From Kribbella sp. CA-293567 (GTDB lineage Bacteria > Actinomycetota > Actinomycetes > Propionibacteriales > Kribbellaceae), in NCBI RefSeq assembly GCF_027627575.1, contig NZ_CP114065.1, positions 7,130,001 through 7,194,000 of the forward strand: a stretch of DNA of 64,000 nt, given 5' to 3'. The position numbers were made by a program, and so were the translations under genes. The notes beneath the pieces were generated by a model. The model searched no databases. It was not told where the DNA came from and saw nothing but the letters and a program-made list of their open reading frames with translations. This document shows positions 25,808 through 34,943 of this stretch, one piece after another (within the stretch, counting starts at the first letter, position 1; each line of letters starts with the position of its first letter).

Positions 25808-26647
25808 TCAGCGACGTACCGCCTTGCTGACCGTCACGGTCAGCGCCAGGGCGCCCGCGAGCAGCAGAAGGACCAGCGGCAGCGCCGGGCCCTGCCGTTC
25901 CCCGGTCAGGCCGAGCTCGGCGGCCTGGCCGCCGGTGCCGGTGTTGACCAAGCCGGGCTTGTCGCTCCCGGCGCCGGGCAGTTTCAGCGTCGCGACCGCG
26001 ACATTCATGGTCTTCGAAGTCGGCTCGCCGACCGCGAAAACGCGGGTCAGATATCCGGCCCGGACCGGCAGGTCCAAGGGGCCGAGAACAACCGGCGTGG
26101 TCGTGCCGGCCGGCACGATATCGACCTGGTAGGTATCGGCCGGAACGACTACGTCGAGTGATTCCCCGTTCGCCACGTTGGCAAATAGCACCTTGCCGTT
26201 CACCCGGATGTCGGCCGGCCCGACCGCGGCGGTGTGCGCGACCCGGACCGCACCCTTGTCCCGCGGCACGGCGGTCAGCTTGTTGACATAGGTGGTGATC
26301 ACCGGAGCTGCCGTCGGCGACGCCGGACGGTGGATGACGACGTCCAGGTTGTTGTCCACGGCCACCGTCACCTGCCGCTCGAGGACCACCTTTCCGCCTT
26401 CCTTCGCAGTGATCCTGCGAGCACCGGCTGCCACGGTCAGCGGGCCGACGACCTCGGTCGCTTTGACGCCCGAGGCAACCGTCCTGCCGTCGACAGCGAT
26501 GTCGACGGTCCGTCCGGGCAGCCCCTGGATCACGTGCAGTACGCCGGTGCCGGCCGCCTGAGCCGGCACCGCAACCAGCGCGCCGAGGCCTGCGACGGTC
26601 ACCGCCAGCACGACCGAAATCACTGTGCGAAATCGCGGACCTGGCAT
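25808..26647 (-). CDS. DUF4397 surface protein with C-terminal anchor
   Basis: A 279-residue exported protein. Signal peptide to about AQAA (residue 31), two beta-rich DUF4397 repeats (VLHVIQGLPGRTVDIAVDG; VRVAHTAAVGPADIRVNGK), then a C-terminal transmembrane helix ending in KAVRR. An LVNTG pentapeptide, resembling a sortase signal (LPxTG/LAxTG), precedes the helix by about 25 residues. With the class F sortase next downstream, covalent attachment to the wall is likely, though the motif is non-canonical. Start ATG 26647. Confidence 0.85.
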   Translation of the reverse strand: MPGPRFRTVISVVLAVTVAGLGALVAVPAQAAGTGVLHVIQGLPGRTVDIAVDGRTVASGVKATEVVGPLTVAAGARRITAKEGGKVVLERQVTVAVDNNLDVVIHRPASPTAAPVITTYVNKLTAVPRDKGAVRVAHTAAVGPADIRVNGKVLFANVANGESLDVVVPADTYQVDIVPAGTTTPVVLGPLDLPVRAGYLTRVFAVGEPTSKTMNVAVATLKLPGAGSDKPGLVNTGTGGQAAELGLTGERQGPALPLVLLLLAGALALTVTVSKAVRR

Positions 26648-26847
26648 TCTCGATAATATTGTCCTGATTTTGTCAGGCCTGAGGACAACTCTTGGAGATT
26701 GCCCGGACACGCTGCGTTTCCGCATTTTCCCATCCCTTCGGGGAATGCATAAGTATTTGCCTCGAAAGGCGAATTCCGGCGTATCGTATGCGGAAGTTGA
26801 TCCGGCCACCAGAGGAAGTGTCCGGGTCCGGTGGGGGGCGGTGCCGC
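26648..26847. promoter_or_regulatory. AT-rich divergent promoter region
   Basis: The 200-bp gap between the DUF4397 and lipoprotein genes is clearly richer in A/T than its surroundings (for example ataatattgtcctgatttt). It contains short palindromes such as cctgattttgtcagg (26663-26677). It likely carries divergent promoters and regulator sites; no known riboswitch fold was recognised. Confidence 0.45.
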
Positions 26848-27576
26848 ATGTCCGCACGCAGATCGATCCACAGTCCGGTGACGGCCCTGGCCGCACTGGT
26901 GCTGGGGCTCGGTGTGATCGCAGGCTGTTCAGCGAACGAACAGGCTGGTACTCCGGTCGCGCCCAGCCCGGGCCCGCTGGCCAACGGTGGCGGGGCAGCA
27001 CCGGTTCAGCCGGCGCCGACGGCAGAGGGACCAGGGCTGACCGCGCCCGGCATCCACCTGGCCGCCGTACCGCGAGGTGACGGCAGTTTCGACATCACCG
27101 AGGACGTCGTACTGCGCTCGGAGGTCACGCTCGTCCGTCTGGAGTTGCCGCCCTCGGCAGAGCGCCTGGTCGGGATGATGCGCAAGACCCGGCCGGTCGC
27201 GACCAGCCTGAAGGTGACTGCCGACGATGAGCAGGCACTGGAGACAACGCAACTGGCCGCGGCCCGCGAACTGACGCTGCCGGTCGCCGCGACGCGCTTC
27301 CGCCTGGTCTACCGGCTGTCCGGGTCGAGCGTGCGCAGCCTGCCGTCCGAGGCCGGACGCGCATCCGCCGCGATCAGGCCGCTGACGGCCGGTGTCGACG
27401 GCACCCTGCCGACGAACTTCCGGATCTCGGGCGGCGGCCTGCTCAACGCGAGCTGCCCCGAGCGGACCGAGACCCGTTGCGCCGTAGGCGAGCCACCCGG
27501 CCTCGGCATCCAGCAGGGCATCCCCGCCGACCAGGCTCTCGCAGTACTGCAGCTGAATCTTCCCATGCAACCCTGA
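26848..27576 (+). CDS. Secreted lipoprotein of unknown function
   Basis: A 242-residue lipoprotein. ATG 26848 gives a basic start (MSARRS), hydrophobic core and lipobox VIAGC, followed by a Pro/Gly-rich linker and a beta-rich domain (about 60-200; VVLRSEVTLVRLELPPSAE, ARELTLPVAATRFRLVYRLSG in parts). Two Cys (in NASCPERTETRC) probably form a disulphide outside the cell. A GGGGGG Shine-Dalgarno precedes the start; an earlier in-frame start at 26692 would place the signal peptide internally. No family recognised. Divergent from the DUF4397/sortase pair. Confidence 0.8.
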   Translation: MSARRSIHSPVTALAALVLGLGVIAGCSANEQAGTPVAPSPGPLANGGGAAPVQPAPTAEGPGLTAPGIHLAAVPRGDGSFDITEDVVLRSEVTLVRLELPPSAERLVGMMRKTRPVATSLKVTADDEQALETTQLAAARELTLPVAATRFRLVYRLSGSSVRSLPSEAGRASAAIRPLTAGVDGTLPTNFRISGGGLLNASCPERTETRCAVGEPPGLGIQQGIPADQALAVLQLNLPMQP

Positions 27577-27629
27577 CCTCCGCTGCGGACCGCTCCGGGC
27601 GACTGTTTTGAAGCGCTTAGGCTGTAGCC

Positions 27630-29120
27630 ATGGTGGACGCGCGGCCTGAGGCTCGAATCGCATTCGGTACCGCCCGGGCCCGGTGGGTGCTGGCCGCCAC
27701 CGCCCTGGGCTCCGGGATGGCCTTCCTGGACGGCACGGTCGTCAATGTCGCACTCCCCTCCATGGGCGAGGACCTCGGTGCCGAGATCTCCGGCCTGCAG
27801 TGGATCGTCAACGGCTACCTGCTGATGCTGGCCTCGCTGATCCTGCTCAGCGGCTCGCTCGGCGATCGCCTCGGCCGCCGCCGCACCTACATCGCCGGCG
27901 TCGTCTGGTTCGCGATCGCCTCGCTGATCTGCGCGATCGCACCGAACGTGGAGGTGATGATCGCCGGCCGCATCCTGCAGGGCATCGGCGGCGCGCTCCT
28001 CACCCCCGGCAGCCTCGCCATCCTGCAGACCAGCTTCCGGCCGTCCGACCGCGCCAAGGCGGTCGGCACCTGGTCCGGCCTCACCTCGGTCGCCGCGGCG
28101 GTCGGACCGTTCGTCGGCGGCTCTCTGGTGGACAGCGGCTCCTGGCGCTGGATCTTCGTCATCAACCTGCCGATCGCCGCGGCCACCGTGCTGGTCACCC
28201 TGCGGCACGTACCGGAGACCCGCGACGAGACCGCGACCGGCAAGCTCGACGTCGCCGGTGCCGCCCTGGCGACGATCGGCCTGGCCGGATTCACCTTCGG
28301 CCTGATCAGCGCCGGCGACCGAGGCTTCGGTGACGCGCTGGTGCTGACCACCTTGGCGATCGGCCTCCTCGGCCTCGTGGCTTTCGTCGAGGTCGAGCGC
28401 CGCAGCTCGCACCCGATGCTGCCGCCGGGAATCTTCGGCAACCTGCGGTTCACCGGTGCCAACCTGGTCACCGTCGCCGTCTACAGCGCCCTCGGTACGG
28501 CCACCTTCCTGCTGGTCGTCTACCTCCAGACCGCCCTCGGGTACGACGCCCTGACGGCGGGCGCCTCGCTGCTGCCGATGACGCTGCTGATGCTGGGCCT
28601 GTCCGGCTACGCCGGCGCCTTGTCGGAGAAGATCGGCGCTCGCATCCACATGACGGTCGGCCCGCTGTTCATGGCCGGTGGTTTCCTGCTGATGATGCGG
28701 GTCGAGCCGGGCGCGAAGTACCTCACCGCGGTCCTGCCGTCCGTCGTCGTTCTCGGCATCGGCCTGGTGTGCACGGTGGCTCCCCTGACGGCCACCGTGC
28801 TGTCCGCGGTCGAGGACGACCACGCCGGGGTCGCCTCCGGCGTCAACAACGCCATCGCCCGTACCGCGCAACTACTAGCGGTCGCCGCGATCCCGTTGGC
28901 GGCAGGCATCACCGGCGACTCGTACCGGGATCCCGCCGCCTTCAGTGACGGGTTCCGGACGGCCATGTGGATCTCCGCCGGTCTCGCCGTGGCCGGCGCG
29001 GTACTGGCCTGGGTGACGCTTGCCCCGCGCAAGGATCCGGGTCGGCCGGTGGACCAGCAGAACTACCCGCACTGCTCGCTGGTCTCACCGCCTCCGCCGA
29101 GCGCGACTACGACACCGTGA
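27630..29120 (+). CDS. MFS multidrug exporter, DHA2 (14-TM) family
   Basis: A 496-residue inner membrane transporter with 14 predicted helices. It has the DHA2 signature FLDGTVVNVALPSM in helix 1, LGDRLGRRRTY (motif A) after helix 2, and the ILQGIGGALLTPGSLAIL helix. EmrB/QacA-type pumps export drugs or secondary metabolites with proton antiport. No adjacent regulator is visible. The C-terminal tail is Pro-rich. Its 3' end overlaps the convergent ceramidase gene by 14 bp. Confidence 0.92.
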   Translation: MVDARPEARIAFGTARARWVLAATALGSGMAFLDGTVVNVALPSMGEDLGAEISGLQWIVNGYLLMLASLILLSGSLGDRLGRRRTYIAGVVWFAIASLICAIAPNVEVMIAGRILQGIGGALLTPGSLAILQTSFRPSDRAKAVGTWSGLTSVAAAVGPFVGGSLVDSGSWRWIFVINLPIAAATVLVTLRHVPETRDETATGKLDVAGAALATIGLAGFTFGLISAGDRGFGDALVLTTLAIGLLGLVAFVEVERRSSHPMLPPGIFGNLRFTGANLVTVAVYSALGTATFLLVVYLQTALGYDALTAGASLLPMTLLMLGLSGYAGALSEKIGARIHMTVGPLFMAGGFLLMMRVEPGAKYLTAVLPSVVVLGIGLVCTVAPLTATVLSAVEDDHAGVASGVNNAIARTAQLLAVAAIPLAAGITGDSYRDPAAFSDGFRTAMWISAGLAVAGAVLAWVTLAPRKDPGRPVDQQNYPHCSLVSPPPPSATTTP

Positions 29121-31107
29121 AGGTCCGCGACATCCCGGTGAACGGCGTGATCGTGCCGTTCAGCGCCTTCGAGTCCCCGTGGTGGAGGATCCGGTAAGTA
29201 CCGGGTTCGGTCGCCTTCCAGGTGATCGTGGCCTTCGAATCGGCCACTCCGGTGCGCGCCCACTGGTAGCGGGTGTCCCAGTCACCATCGTCGGCGACTC
29301 GTTGCCACTGGCCACCGACCTGCCGCTGCACCTCGAGGAACGTGCCGTTGCGGTGCAGGTTGTTCTTCGGGTGACCGGTCACGAAGGAGACCGCCACGGT
29401 CGCGCCCCGCTGGTACTGCGGTGCGGCGTCGGTCAGCACCTGGCCGAACGACTTGAACAACGGCGGGCTGTCGAACACCACTCCGGTCTGCAGATTGAGC
29501 TCCGCGGTGGCCGGCTTCGGGGGATGCGTTCCCGCCGCGACCGGCGTACCGGCTTCGAGTGCTCTGGCCAGCCCCGCGAACTCCTGCTGGTACGCCGGCA
29601 GCGTGTACTTGCCGAACAGCGTCGAGCCACCCTCGTACTGCTGGAGCTGGTACTCCTCCGGGGTCGTCACGTACTGGCTGTAGGCGTTCGCGTAGCCCTG
29701 GATCAACACGTTCTCCAGCGGTACGCCGACCTCCGCCGCCACCGTACGCCGAAGCCGCAGGCCGGCCACGATGGTCACCTCACCCGGCACCGCGACCAGG
29801 TAGAACTGGCCGAGCTTCACCAGCTGGATCGGCACGATGTCGGGCGTGGCCTGCAGCAACCCGGTCGGCACCGCGGCGAGCTTCGGCGACTGGCAGCTGA
29901 TCAGCCACGGCGGGACGTCGACGTTGAAAGGCTTGAGCAGCTCGAAGAACGGGTTCGTCACGCCCTCGGGGATGATCGCGATCCCGGGCCCGTCCTCGAC
30001 GCTGCCGGCCAGGGTCGAGGCACCGACCACGCCCGGGCAGGTGCGATGCGGCTGACCGTCCGGCGTGTACTGCGGGGCGACCTGGACAGCCGACATGTCG
30101 ACATATCGCATCCGGGCGTCGATGCTGCCGGTGATCGTTGCCCGAGGCCCGTTGTAGGCCTGGGCCGCGGCCTGCTGCTGGCGGTCGCCGAGGATCTGCT
30201 CGTTCAGCAGCGGGTCCTCGGTCGGGCCGGAACCCGCCCGGAGGTTGAGGTTCGGCGACATGTCACCGGCGTTGGTGTTGGGGAACGCGGCGACGAAGCC
30301 CTGGCTCTCGTCGAGGTACCGCACGCCCTTCTCGTCGTGCTCCCAGCGATAGGCGGCGTAGCCCTTGTTGTCCGGGCTGATCAGCGTGTTCTCGTTGGTG
30401 ATCGAGGTCGCGTGGGTGGCGAACCAGCTGATCGCGCCGATCTCGTTGCCGCCCTGCTGGAAGCGCAGTACGGTCACCGCCGGGTCGATCGCCTGCGGGA
30501 ACGCGGCCCGGTCGGCGGCCGGGTTCTGCTCGAAGGCGACCCGGGACCTGTTCACGCTCGCGTTGGTCAGGGTCGACCGGCCGAGGCTGATGGTGCCCGG
30601 GGCGAGATTCTGGTGCGCCTCGGTGACCGCTTCGACGGTGGCGTCGAAGGCCTGCTTCTGGAAGCCGAGGATGGACAGGTTGTAGGCCAGGTTGTGCGAC
30701 TGGCCGCCCGGCCCGCTGTGCGTGTGAGTTGCCGAGAGCAACAAGTTGCGGGTGGTGTAGAGCGTGCCGTACTTCGCCTGCAGCTTGGCCAGTACCGCGT
30801 CCCGTTGCGCCTGGAAGATCATCCCCAGGTCGGCGTTCACGTAGGCCACCCGCTGACCGCTCGCCTGCTCGACGGTCACGAACGCCCGGGCCCGCAACCG
30901 CTGGTGCAGGCCGGTGGTGTTCTGGCCGAACTTCGAGTAGCCCATCATCCCGTTCTCGGCGGCCGGCCCGGTGACGTCGGAGATCCCCCGGCCGACCAGG
31001 TACGGCGAGTCGGCCGCCTGGGCGGGAACGGTCCGATCGACGCTCACCACCCCGATGGCGACGAGCGCGAGAGCTAGTACGGCGACGAGCGGGCGGGGGC
31101 GGCGCAT
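29107..31107 (-). CDS. Secreted neutral/alkaline ceramidase
   Basis: A 666-residue exported enzyme, the usual size for bacterial neutral ceramidase. Signal peptide MRRPRPLVAVLALALV to AQA, then DITGPAAE-type start, zinc ligands in SATHTHSGPGG (about 130), the nucleophile motif NTNAGDMSPN (Ser about 280) and a C-terminal beta-sandwich domain. It hydrolyses the amide bond of ceramide and similar N-acyl lipids outside the cell. Actinomycetes do not make ceramides themselves, so host, fungal or plant lipids are the probable target. ATG 31107 is used; the frame is open to 31362. Confidence 0.92.
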   Translation of the reverse strand: MRRPRPLVAVLALALVAIGVVSVDRTVPAQAADSPYLVGRGISDVTGPAAENGMMGYSKFGQNTTGLHQRLRARAFVTVEQASGQRVAYVNADLGMIFQAQRDAVLAKLQAKYGTLYTTRNLLLSATHTHSGPGGQSHNLAYNLSILGFQKQAFDATVEAVTEAHQNLAPGTISLGRSTLTNASVNRSRVAFEQNPAADRAAFPQAIDPAVTVLRFQQGGNEIGAISWFATHATSITNENTLISPDNKGYAAYRWEHDEKGVRYLDESQGFVAAFPNTNAGDMSPNLNLRAGSGPTEDPLLNEQILGDRQQQAAAQAYNGPRATITGSIDARMRYVDMSAVQVAPQYTPDGQPHRTCPGVVGASTLAGSVEDGPGIAIIPEGVTNPFFELLKPFNVDVPPWLISCQSPKLAAVPTGLLQATPDIVPIQLVKLGQFYLVAVPGEVTIVAGLRLRRTVAAEVGVPLENVLIQGYANAYSQYVTTPEEYQLQQYEGGSTLFGKYTLPAYQQEFAGLARALEAGTPVAAGTHPPKPATAELNLQTGVVFDSPPLFKSFGQVLTDAAPQYQRGATVAVSFVTGHPKNNLHRNGTFLEVQRQVGGQWQRVADDGDWDTRYQWARTGVADSKATITWKATEPGTYRILHHGDSKALNGTITPFTGMSRTFTVS

Positions 31108-31226
31108 GGCGTCTCCTTCTGCACGGACGAAAGCTGAGCCAAATTCATCTTCATCGGAGAGTACTGGGCTGCTCGCGCACTGTGAAGACCTGCTATTTAA
31201 CACACTCGTGTCGTATGGTGCTCCGC

Positions 31227-32063
31227 ATGACCTGGTTGCGAGCCGCTCTCGGCACCCTCGCCATGGCTTTGGCACTCGGCACGGCCTCGACCGCCGGTAC
31301 TGCGCTTGCGGACGCTCCGACGTGGCTCGAGCGCTTGCTGCCCGCCCTGCTTTGCGCGGCAATCGCAGTACTGCTGATCCGGCCTTGGCGGCGCAGATCG
31401 GAGTTGGGCCTGACCGGTGGCCTGCGCCCGTTTCTGATCGGGTTCGCCGTCACCGGCGGCAGCGCGGCCCTGATGCTGGGCAGCGGCACTGCACTTGGCT
31501 GGTTCAGATGGGGTTCGTTCGATCTCTCGGCGGTGCTGCTCTTCCTGCTGACCAATGCCGTCATCGCCTTGCTCTTGGAGGCCATCCCCGAAGAGCTGAC
31601 GTTGCGCGGCCACACCTACAGCACCCTGCGCGCCGTACACCGTCCTTGGATCGCGGCCACCGGCACCACTTTCCTGTTCCTGCTGGCGCCAGGGCTGGCC
31701 AGCGTGGTCCAGTCCGTCCTCAGTCGTCTGATCGGCGTCGCCGCGCCGGCTCCCAGCCTCGCGCCACCGGGTGAGGACCCGATCAGCTACTTCGTCCTGC
31801 TCACCGTCTTCGGCTTCACCCTGATCGCCGCCCGCACCTGCACCGGCTCCCTGTACGCGAGCATCGCCACTCACCTCACCTTCCTGACCGTCAACCGCCT
31901 GACCCTTTTCGGTGCCGACCGCGACGCAGGATGGTCCGCGGAGACGACCACCCCCGATGCGGTCCTGCTCATCCCCGGCTACCTGTTGCTCGCGACGGCC
32001 GGCTATCTCGTGATCAAGCGCTCGAACGCGCGTCGCCGGTTTGGCGGGCCGCCGGAACGGTGA
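31227..32063 (+). CDS. CPBP-family intramembrane metalloprotease
   Basis: A 278-residue multi-pass membrane protein with about seven hydrophobic helices. The CPBP/Rce1 motif is present: EAIPEELTLRG supplies the EExxxR pattern (about residue 120) and LYASIATHLTFL near 215 the conserved His. Family members cleave within membranes, for example in prenyl protein processing or bacteriocin immunity; target unknown. Start ATG 31227 (MTWLRAAL); ATG 31215 is an alternative. Reads away from the ceramidase gene. Confidence 0.82.
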   Translation: MTWLRAALGTLAMALALGTASTAGTALADAPTWLERLLPALLCAAIAVLLIRPWRRRSELGLTGGLRPFLIGFAVTGGSAALMLGSGTALGWFRWGSFDLSAVLLFLLTNAVIALLLEAIPEELTLRGHTYSTLRAVHRPWIAATGTTFLFLLAPGLASVVQSVLSRLIGVAAPAPSLAPPGEDPISYFVLLTVFGFTLIAARTCTGSLYASIATHLTFLTVNRLTLFGADRDAGWSAETTTPDAVLLIPGYLLLATAGYLVIKRSNARRRFGGPPER

Positions 32064-32137
32064 AACTGGTAACGATTGCTGTCGAGGCACCGCCCCGTGC
32101 CGTCGGCAGCACGTCGCCGTGTGGAGGGGGTCGGGCC

Positions 32138-32623
32138 TTGGACTTCTCGGTGCTCGCTGCGGACGACTGGGAGACTGTCCGGGACGTCCGGCTCCAAGCC
32201 CTCAAGGACTCTCCGGCCGCCTACATCTCCAGCTACGAAGCGACCGCGGCCCGAACGGAGGCCGACTGGCGGCAGACCTTCGCCGACGGCCTCTGGATCG
32301 TCGCCCAACGAGGCTGCCGCATCATCGGGCTGGCGAGGTCCTTGCGGGTCGACGACCGGCCACCCGACGAACGGCACCTCGAATCGATCTGGGTCGATCC
32401 GCGGTACCGCCGCAGCGGCGTGATGCGGGCGATCCTGCGCTACCTGACCGAACTGGAGCCCGACGTCCACGTCTGGCTGTTGTGGGTGGTCGATCGCAAT
32501 CTGGACGCACGCACGGTCTACGAGCGGCTGGGCTTCCGCGCCACCGGCGAGCGTCAGCTACTGACCGACGAGTCCGGCCGCACGGAGCTTCGGCTGAAAC
32601 GGAGCACGCTTCCGGCTCCCTGA
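32138..32623 (+). CDS. GNAT family N-acetyltransferase
   Basis: A 161-residue acetyltransferase. The acetyl-CoA loop appears as IWVDPRYRRSGVMRAIL and the C-terminal strand-helix as NLDARTVYERLGFRATGERQ. I choose TTG 32138 because ggaggggg lies 8 nt upstream and the protein then begins as GNAT proteins do (LDFSVLAADDWETVRDVRL). GTG 32060, overlapping the protease stop as GTGA, would add 26 residues. The substrate is unknown. Its 3' end overlaps the convergent glycosyltransferase gene by 66 bp. Confidence 0.88.
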   Translation: MDFSVLAADDWETVRDVRLQALKDSPAAYISSYEATAARTEADWRQTFADGLWIVAQRGCRIIGLARSLRVDDRPPDERHLESIWVDPRYRRSGVMRAILRYLTELEPDVHVWLLWVVDRNLDARTVYERLGFRATGERQLLTDESGRTELRLKRSTLPAP

Positions 32624-33784
32624 CGAGCTCCCGTAGCCGCAGCGAATCGGCTGGGCGAGCCCGAGCTCGTCGAAGGCGTCCCGTTCGCTGAGTCCCGTGG
32701 CACTTCTGGCCATCAGGTACTGCCAGTCGTGTTCGTCGGCCCGCCAGCGCTGGATGAACTCGACACAGTCGGCCGGTGTGATCTGCTGGAGGTACTTCTC
32801 CGCGTAGCGCAGGGATTCGAGCGCCTGCAGTCCCCGCCGGTACTTCGTCGCGTCAGCGGTGGCCTGCAGCTTCTCGAGTTCTTCCGCGGTCTGGGTGATC
32901 ATCTCGTGGCGTGCTTCGCTGAAGCGTTGCCAGTGGCTGTGGCCCGCCGCCGCCAGCTGCTCGGAGAAACTCAGGCCCTGGGTGCTCTCGAACAACGCAT
33001 AGAGCCCTTCGGCCAGCAGATCACCGAACTCCTCCCGCGCCGCCCGCAGCGGGTCGGCGAACGGCTTGTACTCGTCCTGCCGGACCTCACCGATCTTCGC
33101 CAGCGACCGCTGAGCGGCATAGCGGGAGAAGAAGAACCAGTCCTCGTTGTAGACGTCGGGGAAGTACGGGAAGTCGGGGTGCTGGGTGTTGACCCCGAGC
33201 ACGGCCCCACTGACGAAGACGTCCTGACTGAAGCCGGCCTCACGGCGGGCGTGGCAGACCACGGAGTTGTCGGGGAACTCCCGGCTCGCCATCGACACCA
33301 CCGGGTGGCTGTCGAGATAGCCGACCAGCCGATCGACCTGCGGCGTACGGATCTGTGAGATGTCGTCGTCGACGAAGAGGATCTTGCGCCAGCCGCGCAG
33401 CCGGGCCAGGCGCAGGCCGAGATTGCGTTTGACGCTGAGATCGCTCGATCGGCCCGCGCTGAGTTCCTTGAACCGCTGGTGGGAGGTCAGCTGGGAGGCC
33501 GACGACAGCAACTGGTGGCTGTCGTCGACCTGGACGACCAGCGCCTGGGCGCCGAAGGTCTTGTTCACCCGGTCGGCGATGTTGTCCGCCTTGGCCTGCA
33601 GGCTGCAGAGGATGACCAGCGGCACCGAAAGTCTGGCCGACAGGTCGATCGCACTCTGCGGTACGGCGCGGGCGGCCGGGACGACGATCGCGTCGAGGCG
33701 GCTGCGCGTCGACGGAACCGATCCGGCCGAGACGTCCCGTAACAGTGAGGCGTGGGACTGGTGATGGCTGAGCTGGCGGCTCAC
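32558..33784 (-). CDS. GT-A fold glycosyltransferase-like protein
   Basis: A 408-residue protein with GT-A features: KRNLGLRLARLRGWRKILFV leading to the acidic motif DDD (139-141), which normally binds the metal-nucleotide, and YNEDWFFF (212-219), which carries the usual acidic catalytic pair. The first 90 residues form a Rossmann-like half (SVPLVILCS). The C-terminal third is helical. No membrane segment, so a cytosolic acceptor is likely. GTG 33784 overlaps the upstream HTH gene stop (GTGA), so the two are coupled. Specific acceptor and sugar unknown. Confidence 0.72.
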   Translation of the reverse strand: MSRQLSHHQSHASLLRDVSAGSVPSTRSRLDAIVVPAARAVPQSAIDLSARLSVPLVILCSLQAKADNIADRVNKTFGAQALVVQVDDSHQLLSSASQLTSHQRFKELSAGRSSDLSVKRNLGLRLARLRGWRKILFVDDDISQIRTPQVDRLVGYLDSHPVVSMASREFPDNSVVCHARREAGFSQDVFVSGAVLGVNTQHPDFPYFPDVYNEDWFFFSRYAAQRSLAKIGEVRQDEYKPFADPLRAAREEFGDLLAEGLYALFESTQGLSFSEQLAAAGHSHWQRFSEARHEMITQTAEELEKLQATADATKYRRGLQALESLRYAEKYLQQITPADCVEFIQRWRADEHDWQYLMARSATGLSERDAFDELGLAQPIRCGYGSSSGSRKRAPFQPKLRAAGLVGQ

Positions 33785-34860
33785 CGGCCGGCCTGCGTCT
33801 CGTCCGGAGACCACTGGTACAGCCGGTTCTCGGCGATCTCCAGGTCGGGCGAGATCGCCTCGCCGTTCATCACCGGCACCCGCAGCAGCAGCGCGAACAG
33901 TCCGTCGGGGAACTCTCGGGAAAGGAAGGCCTCGTTGCGCTCCCGGACCGCGGCGTCGCTCAGCACCCGCACCGCTCCGAGCACACCCCGGCTGTAGATG
34001 CCGTTGCAGATGGTCACCGTGCGGCTGTGGTTGAAGGGGTTCCGGACCCGGGCCAGCAGCGCGACGTCCTCGGCCAGCTCGGTACCGTCGTCGAACTCCT
34101 CCCACAAGGGCCGGAAGTCACCGCCGCCGGGGCCGCTGGCTCTGAAGATCTCGCCTTCGTTCAGATCCTCCACCCCGACCTGGGAGACCGGCAGCTCGCT
34201 CAGCGTCTTGAGCAGCCGTTTGGTCACCTGGTTCCAGGCGATTCCACCGAGCACGACCACATGGCCGGACATGTCGTCGGCCACCACCTCGGAGGGCAGC
34301 CGGTGGTTCACCTTCAGATCCGGGTTGGAGGCGCGGATGTGGCCCCAGAGCTCGATCAGCGCGTCCAGGTCGGCGTACCGGTACATCCGGGTGAAGTTCG
34401 CGTGCGTCTCCGCGGCCAGCGGAGAGCGTCCCTCGACCGGCGCCTCGGGACAGATGATCGTGATCGGGCCGCTCTCGAAGTCCCAGGTGTAGGAGCCGCC
34501 AGGAGACGAACTCGGCCCGCCGCCCTGGCCCCGCACCGCGTCGCGGAGGGCGATCAGGTCGTGGTGCAGAGCGTGGAAGTTCGTCCGCTCCTCCGGCGTC
34601 AACTGGTTCTCGGGGATCAGGTGCGGGGTGCCCTCGGTCGACCGGTCGGTACAGAAGAACAGCGCGTACGAGCGCAGCCGGTCGGCCGGCGGCAGCTTGG
34701 GATTGGTCAGCGACTCCCACGAACTGATGGTCGCCACGGCCACCCGGGAGTCGTCGCTGAGCGCCCGCGCGAGCATTGACTGCGTCAGCACGGGCTCTTG
34801 GTCGTCCCGCAGACCGCGGAGCCTCTTGGCGAGGCGGACGGCCTCTGACGAGGGGGCCAC
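33781..34860 (-). CDS. XRE-type HTH protein with C-terminal sensor-like domain
   Basis: A 359-residue protein. Residues about 5-70 form an XRE-like DNA-binding region (AVRLAKRLRGLRD, LTQSMLARALSDDSRVAVATIS). The rest is a Rossmann-like domain with GPITIICPE (start of the fold), DDMSGHVVVLGGIAWNQVTKR (glycine-rich loop) and VSQVGVEDL; it may bind a nucleotide or sugar. I start at GTG 34860, with gggag 5 nt upstream; earlier frames reach 34890. It is co-translated with the GT-A gene and probably controls the adjacent divergent region, which carries a direct repeat. Confidence 0.65.
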   Translation of the reverse strand: MAPSSEAVRLAKRLRGLRDDQEPVLTQSMLARALSDDSRVAVATISSWESLTNPKLPPADRLRSYALFFCTDRSTEGTPHLIPENQLTPEERTNFHALHHDLIALRDAVRGQGGGPSSSPGGSYTWDFESGPITIICPEAPVEGRSPLAAETHANFTRMYRYADLDALIELWGHIRASNPDLKVNHRLPSEVVADDMSGHVVVLGGIAWNQVTKRLLKTLSELPVSQVGVEDLNEGEIFRASGPGGGDFRPLWEEFDDGTELAEDVALLARVRNPFNHSRTVTICNGIYSRGVLGAVRVLSDAAVRERNEAFLSREFPDGLFALLLRVPVMNGEAISPDLEIAENRLYQWSPDETQAGR

Positions 34861-34943
34861 ATTCACTCCCGAAAGTCGGCACCCGCACACGTCGCGGGCG
34901 CTGCACCGGTCACGCTACACCTATTTCCACCAGCAAATACCAC

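Noticed and set aside
27309-28871. Long minus-strand frame of 520 codons, Gln/Asp/Arg-rich
   Set aside because: Antisense shadow of the 14-helix MFS exporter; its biased composition reflects the codon pattern of the opposite strand.
29020-31077. Long plus-strand frame of 685 codons
   Set aside because: Antisense to the ceramidase gene, which carries signal peptide and all active-site motifs.
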